Positions 50,739-60,342 are shown, counted from the first letter of the stretch. The stretch: DNA of 64,000 nt from Comamonadaceae bacterium UBA2121 (GCA_002331385.1 DCYB01000005.1:259351-323350); one strand, 5' to 3'. Numbers and translations are program-made. The notes: generated from the sequence alone by a model not told the origin.

Positions 50739-52343
50739 TCAAAGAACCTGGAACGCAATGCCTGGTTCGGTCTCTACGCGCTGCGCAAGACCAATTTCCC
50801 ACGCGATGTATTCACGCATTGCCGCGGCTTGCCTATGCGGTTCCACCTCGTATGGCGAATACCAGATGTCGTTGGGCTCGCAAAGATGGCGGACAGCGCC
50901 TTGCTCCATCGGCATGCCCGCATCGCTCCACGCGTGATTGCCCTGCGCCAGCACCTGGACGGTCCATCCGAGCGACCGGGCATCGGCCGCAGCAAAATGC
51001 GCCAAGGCAGGGTCTGCCGCCGTAAAGACCAGCGTCTTCACCGTTTCTGGCAGCGACTGCAGTCCATGGGACAGCGCAGCCCGCGTACAAAACCAGGCTC
51101 CGGGGATATGTGCGCGCCGGAAAGCAATGCTGGAGGAGCAATCGACGATGGCGACTTCCGCGCTCCCCGCGCAGGCCGCGAGTGCTTGCGCACTGATCGC
51201 ATCCACCGGTTCAGGCTCAACCAGACGGCTTTGCTGCGGCAGCGCACCCAAAGTCGTGCCCGATTCCAGTGACGGAGCGGTGGCGGGATCGAGCACATCG
51301 GCATCCCATCCCATCTGCCTGAGCCAATGTGCGGTCATTGGCGCCTGCACCAAATCCGTATCTGCAACCACAATACGGGCATTTCGCACGGGGGCGAAGT
51401 AGTCAGTGCTCTGCACGAACTCGCCCCCTGGAGCGCTGCGTGCCAAGGGGAAGGTTCCCTGCTGGAAATCGCTTTGCAGACGCACGTCGTAGAAATAGGT
51501 CGTCACTTCGGGATCGCCCAGCCGACGCTGCAGTTCGTCCCACCCGATCAACGACCCGCCGGTGCGCTGCAGCAACTCCAGTGCTGAAGCGCGGTAGGGC
51601 TCCAGCCGCTCGCGCGCCGTCTCTCCTGCATGATCCAGTAACTCAAGCGATCCACGTTGCAACTCGCGACCGTCGAGACGCCAGCCCATCGTGCCGTTTT
51701 CGATGGCATAGACCGGGTTGGACAAGCCGGCATTGACCAACGACTGGGCGCCGATGATGCTGCGGGTGCGACCTGCGCAATTCACCAGGACGATGGTGTC
51801 CGGCTCCACGTGCCCCGGCACTCGCAGCGCGAGTTCCGCGCCAGGGCAACTGACGGCACCCGGCAGAGAAAACTCTTCAAATTCCTCGGGAGTGCGGCTG
51901 TCGACCATCAGCAATTTCGCCCCGCCATTGCGGAGCGCCGTCAGGCGTGCAATGTCGATATGGGGCGTCTGCTTTGCCGTCTCCACGACTTCCCCGAACG
52001 CCTTGCTCGGAACGAACTTTCCGCTGAACCATCCCAATCCGGCGCGCTCGCACTCTTCTTTCGAGGCATTCAGAATGAACAGCTTCGCATAGTCTGCGAT
52101 CTGGAGGAGCTCCACTGCCCTTCCGATCCGCGCAGCATCACCCCCAACCAGCACCACCCGTGCCCCGCGATTCGGCACACGCCAGGGAAGGTCCAATTCC
52201 AACCTTCCGATGGGCAAAGAAGCCGCAAGCAGCAGATGGCCCTGCGTAAATTCACCCTCTTCGCGCAGATCGAGCAACGCAACCTCACGGCCATCGTGCA
52301 ACATGGAAGAAAGTTGGACAGCGCTGAGTGTGGTGGTTGTCAT
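50739..52343 (-). CDS. Multi-domain rhodanese-like sulfurtransferase
   Basis: 534 residues with four rhodanese-like domains (approximately 5-110, 128-235, 255-365 and 390-510). Only the second has a catalytic-type loop, Cys189 in VNCAGRTRS; the equivalent loops of the others (LVGGDAARIG, VVADTDLVQA, VFTAADPALA) lack Cys and are probably structural or binding domains. Rhodaneses move sulfane sulfur through a Cys persulfide. It is the first gene of the leftward sulfur-related operon and may pass on sulfur released by the C-S lyase. The promoter should lie in 52344-52472. Confidence 0.85.
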   Translation of the reverse strand: MTTTTLSAVQLSSMLHDGREVALLDLREEGEFTQGHLLLAASLPIGRLELDLPWRVPNRGARVVLVGGDAARIGRAVELLQIADYAKLFILNASKEECERAGLGWFSGKFVPSKAFGEVVETAKQTPHIDIARLTALRNGGAKLLMVDSRTPEEFEEFSLPGAVSCPGAELALRVPGHVEPDTIVLVNCAGRTRSIIGAQSLVNAGLSNPVYAIENGTMGWRLDGRELQRGSLELLDHAGETARERLEPYRASALELLQRTGGSLIGWDELQRRLGDPEVTTYFYDVRLQSDFQQGTFPLARSAPGGEFVQSTDYFAPVRNARIVVADTDLVQAPMTAHWLRQMGWDADVLDPATAPSLESGTTLGALPQQSRLVEPEPVDAISAQALAACAGSAEVAIVDCSSSIAFRRAHIPGAWFCTRAALSHGLQSLPETVKTLVFTAADPALAHFAAADARSLGWTVQVLAQGNHAWSDAGMPMEQGAVRHLCEPNDIWYSPYEVEPHRQAAAMREYIAWEIGLAQRVETEPGIAFQVL

Positions 52344-52472
52344 GTCGAGGATTGTTGGGCGGTACGCCCACTGCTCACGTGATGAAGATGTGATGCAGCT
52401 TAGGTCCTCTTCTGCGATTCAAGATAATGCTATTTTTTAGACAACATATGCCAAAAATGGATCGCCTTCAAC

Positions 52473-53435
52473 TCAGGTAGCTGGCGCGTCATGGCTGATG
52501 AGCAACTTCAATGCATTCAGCAAAGCGACCGTGGCAGGGGGGTGGCTGGAGTCCTTGCGCACGGCCACCACGTGAGGGCCTAGCGGACTGCCGAGTGACA
52601 GCGGCAAGATGCGCAGCACGCCCCGCTGCACATAGGTTTGTGCCACCGATCGCTGCATGAAGTTGAGGTAGCCGTAGCGCTCGATGAGCATCAGATTGGT
52701 CCCCAGGGAGGTCGTGGACTCCACCACGTTGGTGGGCAACCGACCCGCCTGGGTGAGAAACAGGGCGCGCACATGATCGTAGAGCGCGCCGCTGGAATGG
52801 GGCAGAACCCAGGGAGCGTCGATCAGCTCCACCATCGTCAGAGACTTCGCCCGCGCAAACCGGTTGCTCCGGGACGCCACCAGCACGAAGTCGTCGTCGA
52901 ACAGCACTGTCTGCACCAACTGTTCCGCCACGCCAGCGTCGGTCACGAGGCGGCAGAGAATGATGTCCAGACTGCCTTCGCGCAGCTTGCTGAGCAAAGG
53001 CGGCTGAGGCAATTGCTCGACGGAAACACGCAGGCGCGGATATTGCTGCTTGACTTCTCCGATGGCCATCGGCAAGAGCCGCACCGCTGAGGACAGCAGC
53101 GCGCCGATGCGTACGAAACCGTCCGAGCCAGAACGCAGGGCCTGAATTTCCTCGTGCGCGCGCTGCACATCGAAAAGCAATTGGCGCGCATGGCGAATCA
53201 GGGCGTCTCCGAAGACCGTGGGTTTCATGCCGCGATGCGAGCGTTCAAACAGCATCACGCCAAACGCCGACTCCAATTCCGAAATCGCACGTGTGGCGGC
53301 CGGCTGGGTCAGGTTGGCCACGTTGGCCGCCTTGCGCAACGAGAGCGAGTCGCCAAGCGCATCCAGCAAAACCATCTGCCGGAATTTCAGGCGAAATGGC
53401 AGCGTAATGGCGTCCGGGGTGAAGATGGTTTCCAA
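52473..53435 (-). CDS. LysR-family transcriptional regulator
   Basis: 320 residues. The N-terminal winged helix-turn-helix (SLRKAANVANLTQPAATRAISELESAFGVMLFERS, about 31-65) is followed by a periplasmic-binding-protein-like effector domain. It lies 129 bp upstream of the rhodanese-led operon in the same direction and is divergent from the porin gene (172-bp gap), so it could activate either side. The inducer is unknown. Confidence 0.9.
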   Translation of the reverse strand: METIFTPDAITLPFRLKFRQMVLLDALGDSLSLRKAANVANLTQPAATRAISELESAFGVMLFERSHRGMKPTVFGDALIRHARQLLFDVQRAHEEIQALRSGSDGFVRIGALLSSAVRLLPMAIGEVKQQYPRLRVSVEQLPQPPLLSKLREGSLDIILCRLVTDAGVAEQLVQTVLFDDDFVLVASRSNRFARAKSLTMVELIDAPWVLPHSSGALYDHVRALFLTQAGRLPTNVVESTTSLGTNLMLIERYGYLNFMQRSVAQTYVQRGVLRILPLSLGSPLGPHVVAVRKDSSHPPATVALLNALKLLISHDAPAT

Positions 53436-53607
53436 GATTGCCTCTCCAGTGAATCAGAATTGGAATCGCTTTATGCCGAAAGATGATTATTCTTGAATCG
53501 ATCTCCCATCCAGAATTTAACTGCACTTGCCAGACGGTCGGACTCCTTCTGCGGATACCACCGCTTCGGGATGCAGTTTTATAAAAAAGGATTGGGGACA
53601 AGTTTGT

Positions 53608-54660
53608 ATGAATAGCTTCAAAGCAGCGATATCCGCAATGGCTCTGACCACCGTCGGCCTCGGCACGGTACATGCACAGACTCAGGTCTCGTTGTATGGT
53701 CAGGCCGATCTGTTTCTTGAGCGCGCCAATACGGGGAACGGTCAGCATCTGAACCGCGTCAGCTCGGGTGGATCTTCCGTATCACGGTGGGGTCTGCGCG
53801 GCAGCGAAGATCTTGGCGGTGGATTGAAGGCCAGGTATCGTCTGGAATCCGGCCTGAATCTCGACGACGGAACGCAACAGAATAACGCCGCGTTCAGCCG
53901 CTGGGTTCATCTGGGCATCACCGGACCTTTCGGCGCCATTGATGCCGGGCGCATGTGGTCGCCCACCTTCGTTGTTGGATTGAAGGCGGACGTCCTCGCA
54001 CGCAATCGCACCTCGCTGATCACCAACATGTTCAAGGGCGCGACCGACAGCAAGGGCGTCGCGGCAGGGCTTCCGGGATTCCTGAGCAACTCGCTCCGCT
54101 ACACATCGCCCAAATTCGCTGGCATCCATGCCGAAGCCATGGCAACGTTCGGCGAAGCCACCAACAGTTCCGGCAATGGCGGCGGATTCAACATTCAATA
54201 CGACAAGGGACCCTTGTATCTGGGGTATGGCTTCCAGTCACTCAAAACCGGGAGCGCCGCCACCCCCGTAGCACAGCCCGACACGTTGCAGACCCACATG
54301 CTCGGCGCGGTCTACAAGTGGAAACCCATTACCCTCTACGGCACTGCCAACTTCAACCGCTCGAGTGCGCAGAACTCCCGGTCTTCCACCAACTATCAGG
54401 CATCGGTGTCGTGGAATGTTGCCGGTCCGCACACGGTACTGGCGCAATGGGCTCGCGGCAAAACAGCGCATAGCGACGTGTCCGCGCAGGGGTGGCAACT
54501 GGGCTACGATTTTGCCTTGTCCAAACGCACGGAACTGTATGCGCGCTACGCCCGCGTCAGTAATCGCGGAGGCTCTCGGATCACCCTGAATGGAGCGGCG
54601 CTGACCGGAGCGGACGCCAATCCTTCCTTTGTCGGTGTGGGCGTAACCCACTCCTTCTGA
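53608..54660 (+). CDS. Gram-negative porin
   Basis: 350 residues from the ATG at 53608. A signal peptide (AAISAMALTTVGLGTVHA) precedes the mature start QTQVSLYGQADLFLE, typical of Burkholderiales trimeric porins, and the chain ends in VGVGVTHSF with the C-terminal Phe needed for outer-membrane assembly. SRWGLRGSEDLGGGLKARYRLE and the GAIDAGR segment are family landmarks. It probably lets the pathway substrate cross the outer membrane. It lies 15 bp upstream of the amidohydrolase gene, so the two are likely co-transcribed. Confidence 0.92.
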   Translation: MNSFKAAISAMALTTVGLGTVHAQTQVSLYGQADLFLERANTGNGQHLNRVSSGGSSVSRWGLRGSEDLGGGLKARYRLESGLNLDDGTQQNNAAFSRWVHLGITGPFGAIDAGRMWSPTFVVGLKADVLARNRTSLITNMFKGATDSKGVAAGLPGFLSNSLRYTSPKFAGIHAEAMATFGEATNSSGNGGGFNIQYDKGPLYLGYGFQSLKTGSAATPVAQPDTLQTHMLGAVYKWKPITLYGTANFNRSSAQNSRSSTNYQASVSWNVAGPHTVLAQWARGKTAHSDVSAQGWQLGYDFALSKRTELYARYARVSNRGGSRITLNGAALTGADANPSFVGVGVTHSF

Positions 54661-54675
54661 GAAAGGGGCAGTGTG

Positions 54676-56289
54676 ATGAGCAAAGGCACCTTTCTCGCGG
54701 GAGCAGCAGCCACTGTCCTGCTTCTTGGCTCCGGTGCTTCGGCTCCGTCGCACGCCCAGACGCATTCGAATGAGCAGATCCAGCAGTGGAAGGCAGCGGC
54801 GTCCGCGCAGGTGGACGCGCGCTCCAAACTCGCACAGGTAATCAACGACACGCTCTTCAGTTACGCCGAACTCGCCTTTCAGGAGTTCGAAACCTCGGAC
54901 TATCTGACCCGTCTGCTGGAAAAGAACGGCTTTACCGTTGAGCGCAATATTGCGGGAATGCCGACAGCGTGGAAGGCCCACTGGGGACAAGGCAAGCCCG
55001 TGATCGCACTGGGCAGTGACATTGACGGACTGCCCAAGACGTCCCAGAAACCCGGCGTGGTCTATCGCGACCCCATCGTCGAAGGCGCGCCGGGACACGG
55101 AGAGGGACACAACTCAGGACAGGCCGTGAACGTGGTGGCCGCCCTGGCGCTCAAAGAGATCATGGAGAAGGAGAAGCTGCCCGGCACCATCGTTCTCTGG
55201 CCCGGCGTGGCCGAGGAACTGTTGGCGGGCAAGGCGTTCATGGTGCGGGAAGGCGTATTCGACGGCGTCGACGCGGTCCTCTATAACCACGTGAGCAACA
55301 ATCTGCGAACGATGTGGGGACAAGCCGATGGCACGGGAATGGTCTCGGTCCAATACACGTTCAAAGGGCGGTCAGCACATTCTGCCCTGATGCCGTGGAA
55401 GGGAAAGAGCGCGCTGGATGCAGTGGAATTGATGAACATTGGCTGGAACTTCCGGCGCGAACATTTGCGCCCGGAACAGCGCTCCCACTATGTCATCAGC
55501 AACGGTGGTGACCAGCCCAACGTCGTACCTGAAGAGGCCAGCGTCTGGTACTTTCTGCGCGAAATCGACTTTGAACACATTGCTGAAAATGCGGCCATCA
55601 ATCAAAAGATGGCCGAAGCTGCGGCAGCCATGACGGACACCACCGTGTCACGCACCCTGATTGGCGCTTCGGCTCCTCGGCATTTCAATCGCCCCATCGC
55701 TGAGGCCATGCAGGCCAACATCCAGGTCGTAGGCTTGCCTCAATGGACTGAGACAGAATTGAAGTTCGCCAAATCCGTTCAAACGCTTGTCAATGCGAAA
55801 CCGGTTGGACTGAACACCACCGTTGCCGCGCTGGGCGCACCTTCCTCGCCTTCACGCAGCGGTGGCTCGGATGACATCGGGGATGTGTCCTGGGTCGTGC
55901 CTACCGTCACACTCTACTATCCGGCGAATATTCCCGGTGTTCCCAGTCACCACTGGGCCGCCGCCATTGCCATGGCCACACCTGTTGCTCACAAAGGCGT
56001 GGTGGCAGGCGCGAAGGTGACCGCCATGACCGCGATGGACCTTCTGACCAGGCCCGAACTGCTGCAATCCGCTCAGGCTTATTTCTCCACGGAGCAATTG
56101 GCAAAACAGGCGTACGTGCCGCTCATCAGGAAAGAAGACCAGCCCCAGATCCACATGAATCGCCAGACGATGGAAGCATTCAGACCCCGGATGCGCAACT
56201 ATTACTACGACGCAGACAAGTTTGACACCTATCTGGACCAACTGAACATCCGCTTCCCGCAACTCGAGAAACCTGGCGCTCCGGATTGA
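54676..56289 (+). CDS. Exported M20-family amidohydrolase (AbgB-like)
   Basis: 537 residues from the ATG at 54676 (AAAGGGG upstream). The signal peptide (FLAGAAATVLLLGSGAS..SHAQ) places it in the periplasm. Peptidase M20 features: ALGSDIDGLP (metal-binding Asp), GEGHNSGQAVNVV, PGVAEELLAGKAFM (catalytic Glu-Glu) and the FKGRSAHSALMPWKGKSALDAV dimerisation/His region. Such enzymes cleave N-acyl or aminobenzoyl-amino acid amides. Export is unusual, since most AbgB-like enzymes are cytoplasmic. With the porin it could release an acid or amino acid for the neighbouring transport proteins. Confidence 0.87.
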   Translation: MSKGTFLAGAAATVLLLGSGASAPSHAQTHSNEQIQQWKAAASAQVDARSKLAQVINDTLFSYAELAFQEFETSDYLTRLLEKNGFTVERNIAGMPTAWKAHWGQGKPVIALGSDIDGLPKTSQKPGVVYRDPIVEGAPGHGEGHNSGQAVNVVAALALKEIMEKEKLPGTIVLWPGVAEELLAGKAFMVREGVFDGVDAVLYNHVSNNLRTMWGQADGTGMVSVQYTFKGRSAHSALMPWKGKSALDAVELMNIGWNFRREHLRPEQRSHYVISNGGDQPNVVPEEASVWYFLREIDFEHIAENAAINQKMAEAAAAMTDTTVSRTLIGASAPRHFNRPIAEAMQANIQVVGLPQWTETELKFAKSVQTLVNAKPVGLNTTVAALGAPSSPSRSGGSDDIGDVSWVVPTVTLYYPANIPGVPSHHWAAAIAMATPVAHKGVVAGAKVTAMTAMDLLTRPELLQSAQAYFSTEQLAKQAYVPLIRKEDQPQIHMNRQTMEAFRPRMRNYYYDADKFDTYLDQLNIRFPQLEKPGAPD

Positions 56290-56590
56290 CTACGCAGAAG
56301 GCCCGACGGGCTCCGCCGGGTCCATCACGGCCCTTGGCAAGGGCGCGGAAAACGCCCATTCAATTGGTCTGCCGCGTCACTGCAGCTCTTTGCCTTTCAA
56401 CTCGGGAATCAGGGTGGCGGTAGCGATCATGTCGAGCAGATAGAGCGCGGCCAGCGCTGCTGGTCGCAGTCTGGCAACTGGATGACGCATGTCCATCCTT
56501 CCGCGTCGCGTAAAAATGGAGTTTGAGAAAAAGCTGTCTCGATATCCGAATGGCAGCTTCCGGCCCAGCGATTCATGCAGATGATGGCAG
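56290..56590. other. Convergent spacer with a possible transposase remnant
   Basis: 301 bp between convergent genes. A GC-rich inverted repeat after the amidohydrolase stop (about 56306-56325) may be a terminator. On the minus strand 56527-56590 reads HHLHESLGRKLPFGYRDSF, which resembles the C-terminal LGxxxP end of IS3-like transposases; only this scrap is present. Confidence 0.4.
56527..56590 (-). pseudogene. Possible IS transposase C-terminal fragment
   Basis: The peptide HHLHESLGRKLPFGYRDSF resembles the (Y)NxxRxHxSLGxxxPxxY end of rve-type IS transposases. No upstream catalytic core is present, and the fragment abuts the 3' end of the MaoC gene. The similarity is short and may be chance. 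Confidence 0.3.
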
Positions 56591-57526
56591 CTATGTAACC
56601 ATTCCACAGTCATCAACTGTAGCTGCTTGATCAAAGCCGAACTTCGCTCGCCCATGGGTGAGCACCAACTGATCTCGCTCCAGAACCCTTGCCTTGAGCA
56701 AAAACTCGTTCTCTGCGTGAGGCACACGCCAAATTTCGGTTTGCAAAGTTTCGCCCGGGAAAACGGGGGCAGAAAATCGGACGTCGAATGCCACCAAAGT
56801 TTCTCCGACCAAATGGGTACATTGACGAATTACTGCAAATGCAGCAATGCCGTAAGTGGCGAGTCCATGCAATATGGGTCTATCGAAACCTGACTTTTCA
56901 GCAACGGCTGGATCAGCATGCAGTGGATTGAAATCTCCCATAAGGCGATACAACAGTGCTGCTTCCGGTCGAATTTTCCAAGTGTCCACATAGTCCGGCG
57001 CAATTTCCTCGGGTGTGGGCTGTAATGATGGCAAGGGCTTGTCGCTGGGTTGCCCTGCCCCGAGTTGGCTGAATCCCCCGTCGCCCTTCAAAAAAGTAAC
57101 TTGCTGAATGGTTGCTAAGGTGTTTCCATCCTCGGCCTTCAGCGTTCGCTCCGTGACCATGATTGCGCCACGATCAGCGCCTTTGTCGATCAGGTGTGTA
57201 ATGCGATTGAGACCTACCACCGTGCCCGATGCAGGCAAAGGCGCATGCAATTGCATGCGTTGTTCTCCATGCAGAAGCTTCAACGCGTTGATGCCCGTAT
57301 CCTTGTTTCCCGCCCAGAATCCGGGGTAGCCCAACACGACTGCTTGCGTCGGAAGGACTTTCAACCCTCCAATTGCGCCTTCGTACACATAGGGAAATGC
57401 AGCTGCGTCGAGTGGGGCATTGCCCAGACCGAGGGTTAGCGCGTAAAGCATAGTGTCCCGCTCTTCATAACTCTGGCGCACCGGCGGGAAATGTTTGCTC
57501 TTCAGATAATGGTAATCAATAGCCAC
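56591..57526 (-). CDS. MaoC-family (hydratase 2-like) enoyl-CoA hydratase
   Basis: 311 residues from a GTG at 57526 (GAGG 9 nt upstream); a TTG nine bases earlier is too close to that site. It is a double-hotdog protein like the hydratase part of peroxisomal MFE-2. The C-terminal half carries the active-site signature LYRLMGDFNPLHADPAVAEKSGFDRPILHGLATYG (Asp/His). These enzymes hydrate trans-2-enoyl-CoA to (R)-3-hydroxyacyl-CoA and prefer bulky substrates such as steroid side chains or branched acids. It is the last gene of the leftward operon in this region. Confidence 0.88.
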   Translation of the reverse strand: MAIDYHYLKSKHFPPVRQSYEERDTMLYALTLGLGNAPLDAAAFPYVYEGAIGGLKVLPTQAVVLGYPGFWAGNKDTGINALKLLHGEQRMQLHAPLPASGTVVGLNRITHLIDKGADRGAIMVTERTLKAEDGNTLATIQQVTFLKGDGGFSQLGAGQPSDKPLPSLQPTPEEIAPDYVDTWKIRPEAALLYRLMGDFNPLHADPAVAEKSGFDRPILHGLATYGIAAFAVIRQCTHLVGETLVAFDVRFSAPVFPGETLQTEIWRVPHAENEFLLKARVLERDQLVLTHGRAKFGFDQAATVDDCGMVT

Positions 57527-57554
57527 TTGAATCAACCTCTATTCAATTGCATGC

Positions 57555-58340
57555 TCAACGCCCCACAAATACCGGGGCGCGCTTTTCCCGGAAGGCTTTT
57601 TGCGCCTCCGCGGCATCTATGGATCTAGAAATTACGGCCGTCATTTCCTGCTCAAACCGATAACCGTCGCGTAGGCTCAACTCTTCGATCGTGTTGAGAT
57701 TGCTTTTGATCATGCGCGTTGATACCGGACTTTTACTCGCGATGGATTGCGCAATATTCATGGCTTCTGGGATCAGCAATTCCGCAGTAGTGCAGACCTC
57801 CACGATGCCCAAGCGATAAAGCTCCTGTCCACCCACTCTCAAACCCGTCAACGCCATATGGCGAAGACGGGAATGACCCAGCAGGCGCATGGCATGCCGA
57901 CAACCGCCCAGCAATCCCACATCGACTTCGGGCAACCCCAAGGACGTGTTTTCGCATGCCATCAGAATGTCCGCCGAAGCTGCAATCGCCAGACCAGCAC
58001 CCAACGCCGGCCCGTTGATGGCGGCAACGACTGGTTTGGCACATTCCCGGATGGCATGAAAACACTCTCTCGTACGGCGCAGGTGCGCGGTCAGTTGCCC
58101 CTCTTCAACTCCAGACTGCTCCCGTTTCTTGATATCAGCACCTGCGCAGAAGATGCGTCCTTCACCTGACAACACCACGGCCAGAATTTCATCGCACTCC
58201 GAAATCTCATCCATCACCTTGGTCAGTTGGTCATTGAGCTCCCGGGAGATCGCGTTCACCGGCGGATTGCACATGAGCACCAAGGCAACCCGGCCCACAA
58301 TGGTAACCTTGACCGCCGTGTATCCGTCGAAATCGCGCAT
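57555..58340 (-). CDS. Enoyl-CoA hydratase/isomerase family protein
   Basis: 261 residues from the ATG at 58340, which has a near-perfect AAGGAGG site. Crotonase features: NPPVNAISRELNDQL, LSGEGRIFCAGADIKKRE (oxyanion hole, about 60-77) and NGPALGAGLAIAASADILMA (about 105-124). It lies 10 bp after the acyl-CoA dehydrogenase gene. Hydratase, isomerase or hydrolase activity is possible. Confidence 0.88.
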   Translation of the reverse strand: MRDFDGYTAVKVTIVGRVALVLMCNPPVNAISRELNDQLTKVMDEISECDEILAVVLSGEGRIFCAGADIKKREQSGVEEGQLTAHLRRTRECFHAIRECAKPVVAAINGPALGAGLAIAASADILMACENTSLGLPEVDVGLLGGCRHAMRLLGHSRLRHMALTGLRVGGQELYRLGIVEVCTTAELLIPEAMNIAQSIASKSPVSTRMIKSNLNTIEELSLRDGYRFEQEMTAVISRSIDAAEAQKAFREKRAPVFVGR

Positions 58341-58350
58341 GGTTCCTCCT

Positions 58351-59505
58351 TCAGCGGAACGCACCGATTCCGGTGAGTTCGCGGCCTTGAATCAGGGCCA
58401 AGATGCCATTCATCCCATCGGGAACCTGAAACATGCGCGCATCACGCCACATCTGCTCCAGACCCATTTCCTGGCTGATTCCCATTCCACCGTGCACTTG
58501 CATCGCAAGGTGAATCGCTCGCTCACACGCCTGCGTTGCATATCTCTTTGCCATGGCAGAAGTGCCGTTCGCGCGCGCACCACGATCGATTGCATCCAAG
58601 GCGCTGTAGCAAAGCAAACGTGCAGTAACGATATGGGTTTCGATGTCGGCCAAGTCCTGCTGAACCAACTGATGCGCTCCAATGGGTTTTCCAAATTGAC
58701 GATGTTCCTTCGCATGCGCCAGTGCCAAGTCGAACGCCTTTTGTGCCAGATGCACGCACATCAAACCCAGCAACGGTCGGTTACCGTTCCAGGCGAGTGT
58801 CAAGGTCTTCGCCGCATCCCCCACCTCTCCAATAATGTGAGAGGCGGGCACGCGAGTCTCATCAAAAACAAGCTCACTCAGATGCCCTTGCTGCAAACCC
58901 ATCACTGGGGTTTCCCGCACTTCAAATTCGACCTCGCTGCGATCCACCAGCACACGCCGGACCATCGAGCGGCCATTGGCGTCTGTTCCAATCGTGCAGG
59001 AAACGTTCACCACATCACACACTGATGCGTTCGTAATCCACATCTTGCTGCCCGTGATAAAGGCGTTTTCCCCATCCATGCGCAGCTTCGTGCGGACCGC
59101 CCCAGAGTCTGAGCCTGCTCCCGCTTCGGTATTGGCAGTACACGCAATCTTTCTGCCGGCGATGAGATCAGGTAGATAACGGTCACGAATGTCCGGCGAG
59201 CAACCGTGGTGAATGCGTGCAATCGTCCCCTCATGCGAGATTAGCGAAAGCGCCACTACAGGGGGGAGTTGCTCAATCATCATCCCGTAGTCCAGCATCC
59301 TCAAACCACCGCCTCCCGCCTCAATAGGCAAGCGCGGCGCAGTGATGCCTAGTTCTGCGAGTACGGCATAGATCTCGAGCATGGCCTGCTTGGAAAGAGG
59401 CTGGTTGATCGGATGGCGATCCATGATCGGTTGAACACGTTCGGTGGCCACACGCTGGGCCACGTTCACCATCATTTGTTGATCTTCGTTTAGGGAAAAA
59501 TTCAT
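58351..59505 (-). CDS. Acyl-CoA dehydrogenase
   Basis: 384 residues beginning MNFSLNEDQQMMVNVAQRVA, the usual N-terminal helix of the family. ACTANTEAGAGSDSGAVRT and the FVTGSKMWITNA-like segment form the FAD/substrate site, and MQVHGGMGISQEMGLEQMWRDAR is the C-terminal FAD-binding region. It probably desaturates an acyl-CoA, passing electrons to the ETF whose alpha-subunit gene ends at the right edge of the window. The length and layout are normal. Confidence 0.9.
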   Translation of the reverse strand: MNFSLNEDQQMMVNVAQRVATERVQPIMDRHPINQPLSKQAMLEIYAVLAELGITAPRLPIEAGGGGLRMLDYGMMIEQLPPVVALSLISHEGTIARIHHGCSPDIRDRYLPDLIAGRKIACTANTEAGAGSDSGAVRTKLRMDGENAFITGSKMWITNASVCDVVNVSCTIGTDANGRSMVRRVLVDRSEVEFEVRETPVMGLQQGHLSELVFDETRVPASHIIGEVGDAAKTLTLAWNGNRPLLGLMCVHLAQKAFDLALAHAKEHRQFGKPIGAHQLVQQDLADIETHIVTARLLCYSALDAIDRGARANGTSAMAKRYATQACERAIHLAMQVHGGMGISQEMGLEQMWRDARMFQVPDGMNGILALIQGRELTGIGAFR

Positions 59506-59534
59506 AGCTTTGTAATTGACTTCTCAATGCGGAT

Positions 59535-60338
59535 TCATGCGCCCTTGAATTGCGGAGTGCGTTTCTCTGCAAACGCCTTCCTGCCTTCCCTACGATCATC
59601 GGAGTCGCGCAATAACCCCCAGTGGAGATTGCTCTGAGCAACGAAATCGCGCGGCGCCAAATGGGCAGTCTGCGCAGCTAGGCGCTTGATGGTCTGAACT
59701 GCCAGAGGACCATTGGCGGCAATGCGCTGAGCAAGCCGCAATGCCAACTCAAGCAACGAATCGCCGGGCACCACATCGCTGACCAGCCCCATGAATGCAG
59801 CTTCTTGCGCCGAAATACGATCACCCGTCAATGCCAACTTCATCGCGTGTGCAGCGGGAATGGCCCTTAGCAGATACTGCACACCGCCGACGGCAGGAAC
59901 GGACGCGACTCTGGCCTCTGGCAGTGCAAAGGAAGCGTTGTCTGCCGCAATGCGCAGGTCACATTGCAACGCCAGTTCCAAACCTCCTCCGAGACAATAG
60001 CCGCGGATTGCTGCAATCACCGGCTTCCACAGTTCCAGATCGTTGAGATCGATAAGCCGCGTGTAGCCGCCCATAGCCGTCTCAGCTTCGCGCCCACGTA
60101 GTTCACCCGCTGCAAAATTGGAATTGGGTGGTAGGGTGGATTTGAGATTAGCCCCGGTGCAAAAAGCTTTCTCTCCCGCGCCCGTGAGCACAATTGCCCG
60201 CACGGAGTCATCGTCTCTACATTGAGACAATCGTGCGCGCAACGCGCGTAAATCGTCAATCGCCAGTGCATTCATCGACTCTGGCGCATCCAGCGTGATG
60301 ACCGCGACATGCCCTTCGGTACGGTAATGAATCGCCAT
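59535..60338 (-). CDS. Enoyl-CoA hydratase/isomerase family protein
   Basis: 267 residues from the ATG at 60338, placed just after the SDR stop; an upstream in-frame ATG at 60383 would overlap the SDR. Crotonase segments: LDAPESMNALAIDDL, LTGAGEKAFCTGANLKS (about 63-79) and RGYCLGGGLELALQCDLRIAADN (about 107-129). It is the second crotonase of the operon, not a recent copy of the first. Confidence 0.87.
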   Translation of the reverse strand: MAIHYRTEGHVAVITLDAPESMNALAIDDLRALRARLSQCRDDDSVRAIVLTGAGEKAFCTGANLKSTLPPNSNFAAGELRGREAETAMGGYTRLIDLNDLELWKPVIAAIRGYCLGGGLELALQCDLRIAADNASFALPEARVASVPAVGGVQYLLRAIPAAHAMKLALTGDRISAQEAAFMGLVSDVVPGDSLLELALRLAQRIAANGPLAVQTIKRLAAQTAHLAPRDFVAQSNLHWGLLRDSDDRREGRKAFAEKRTPQFKGA

Positions 60339-60342
60339 GGCT

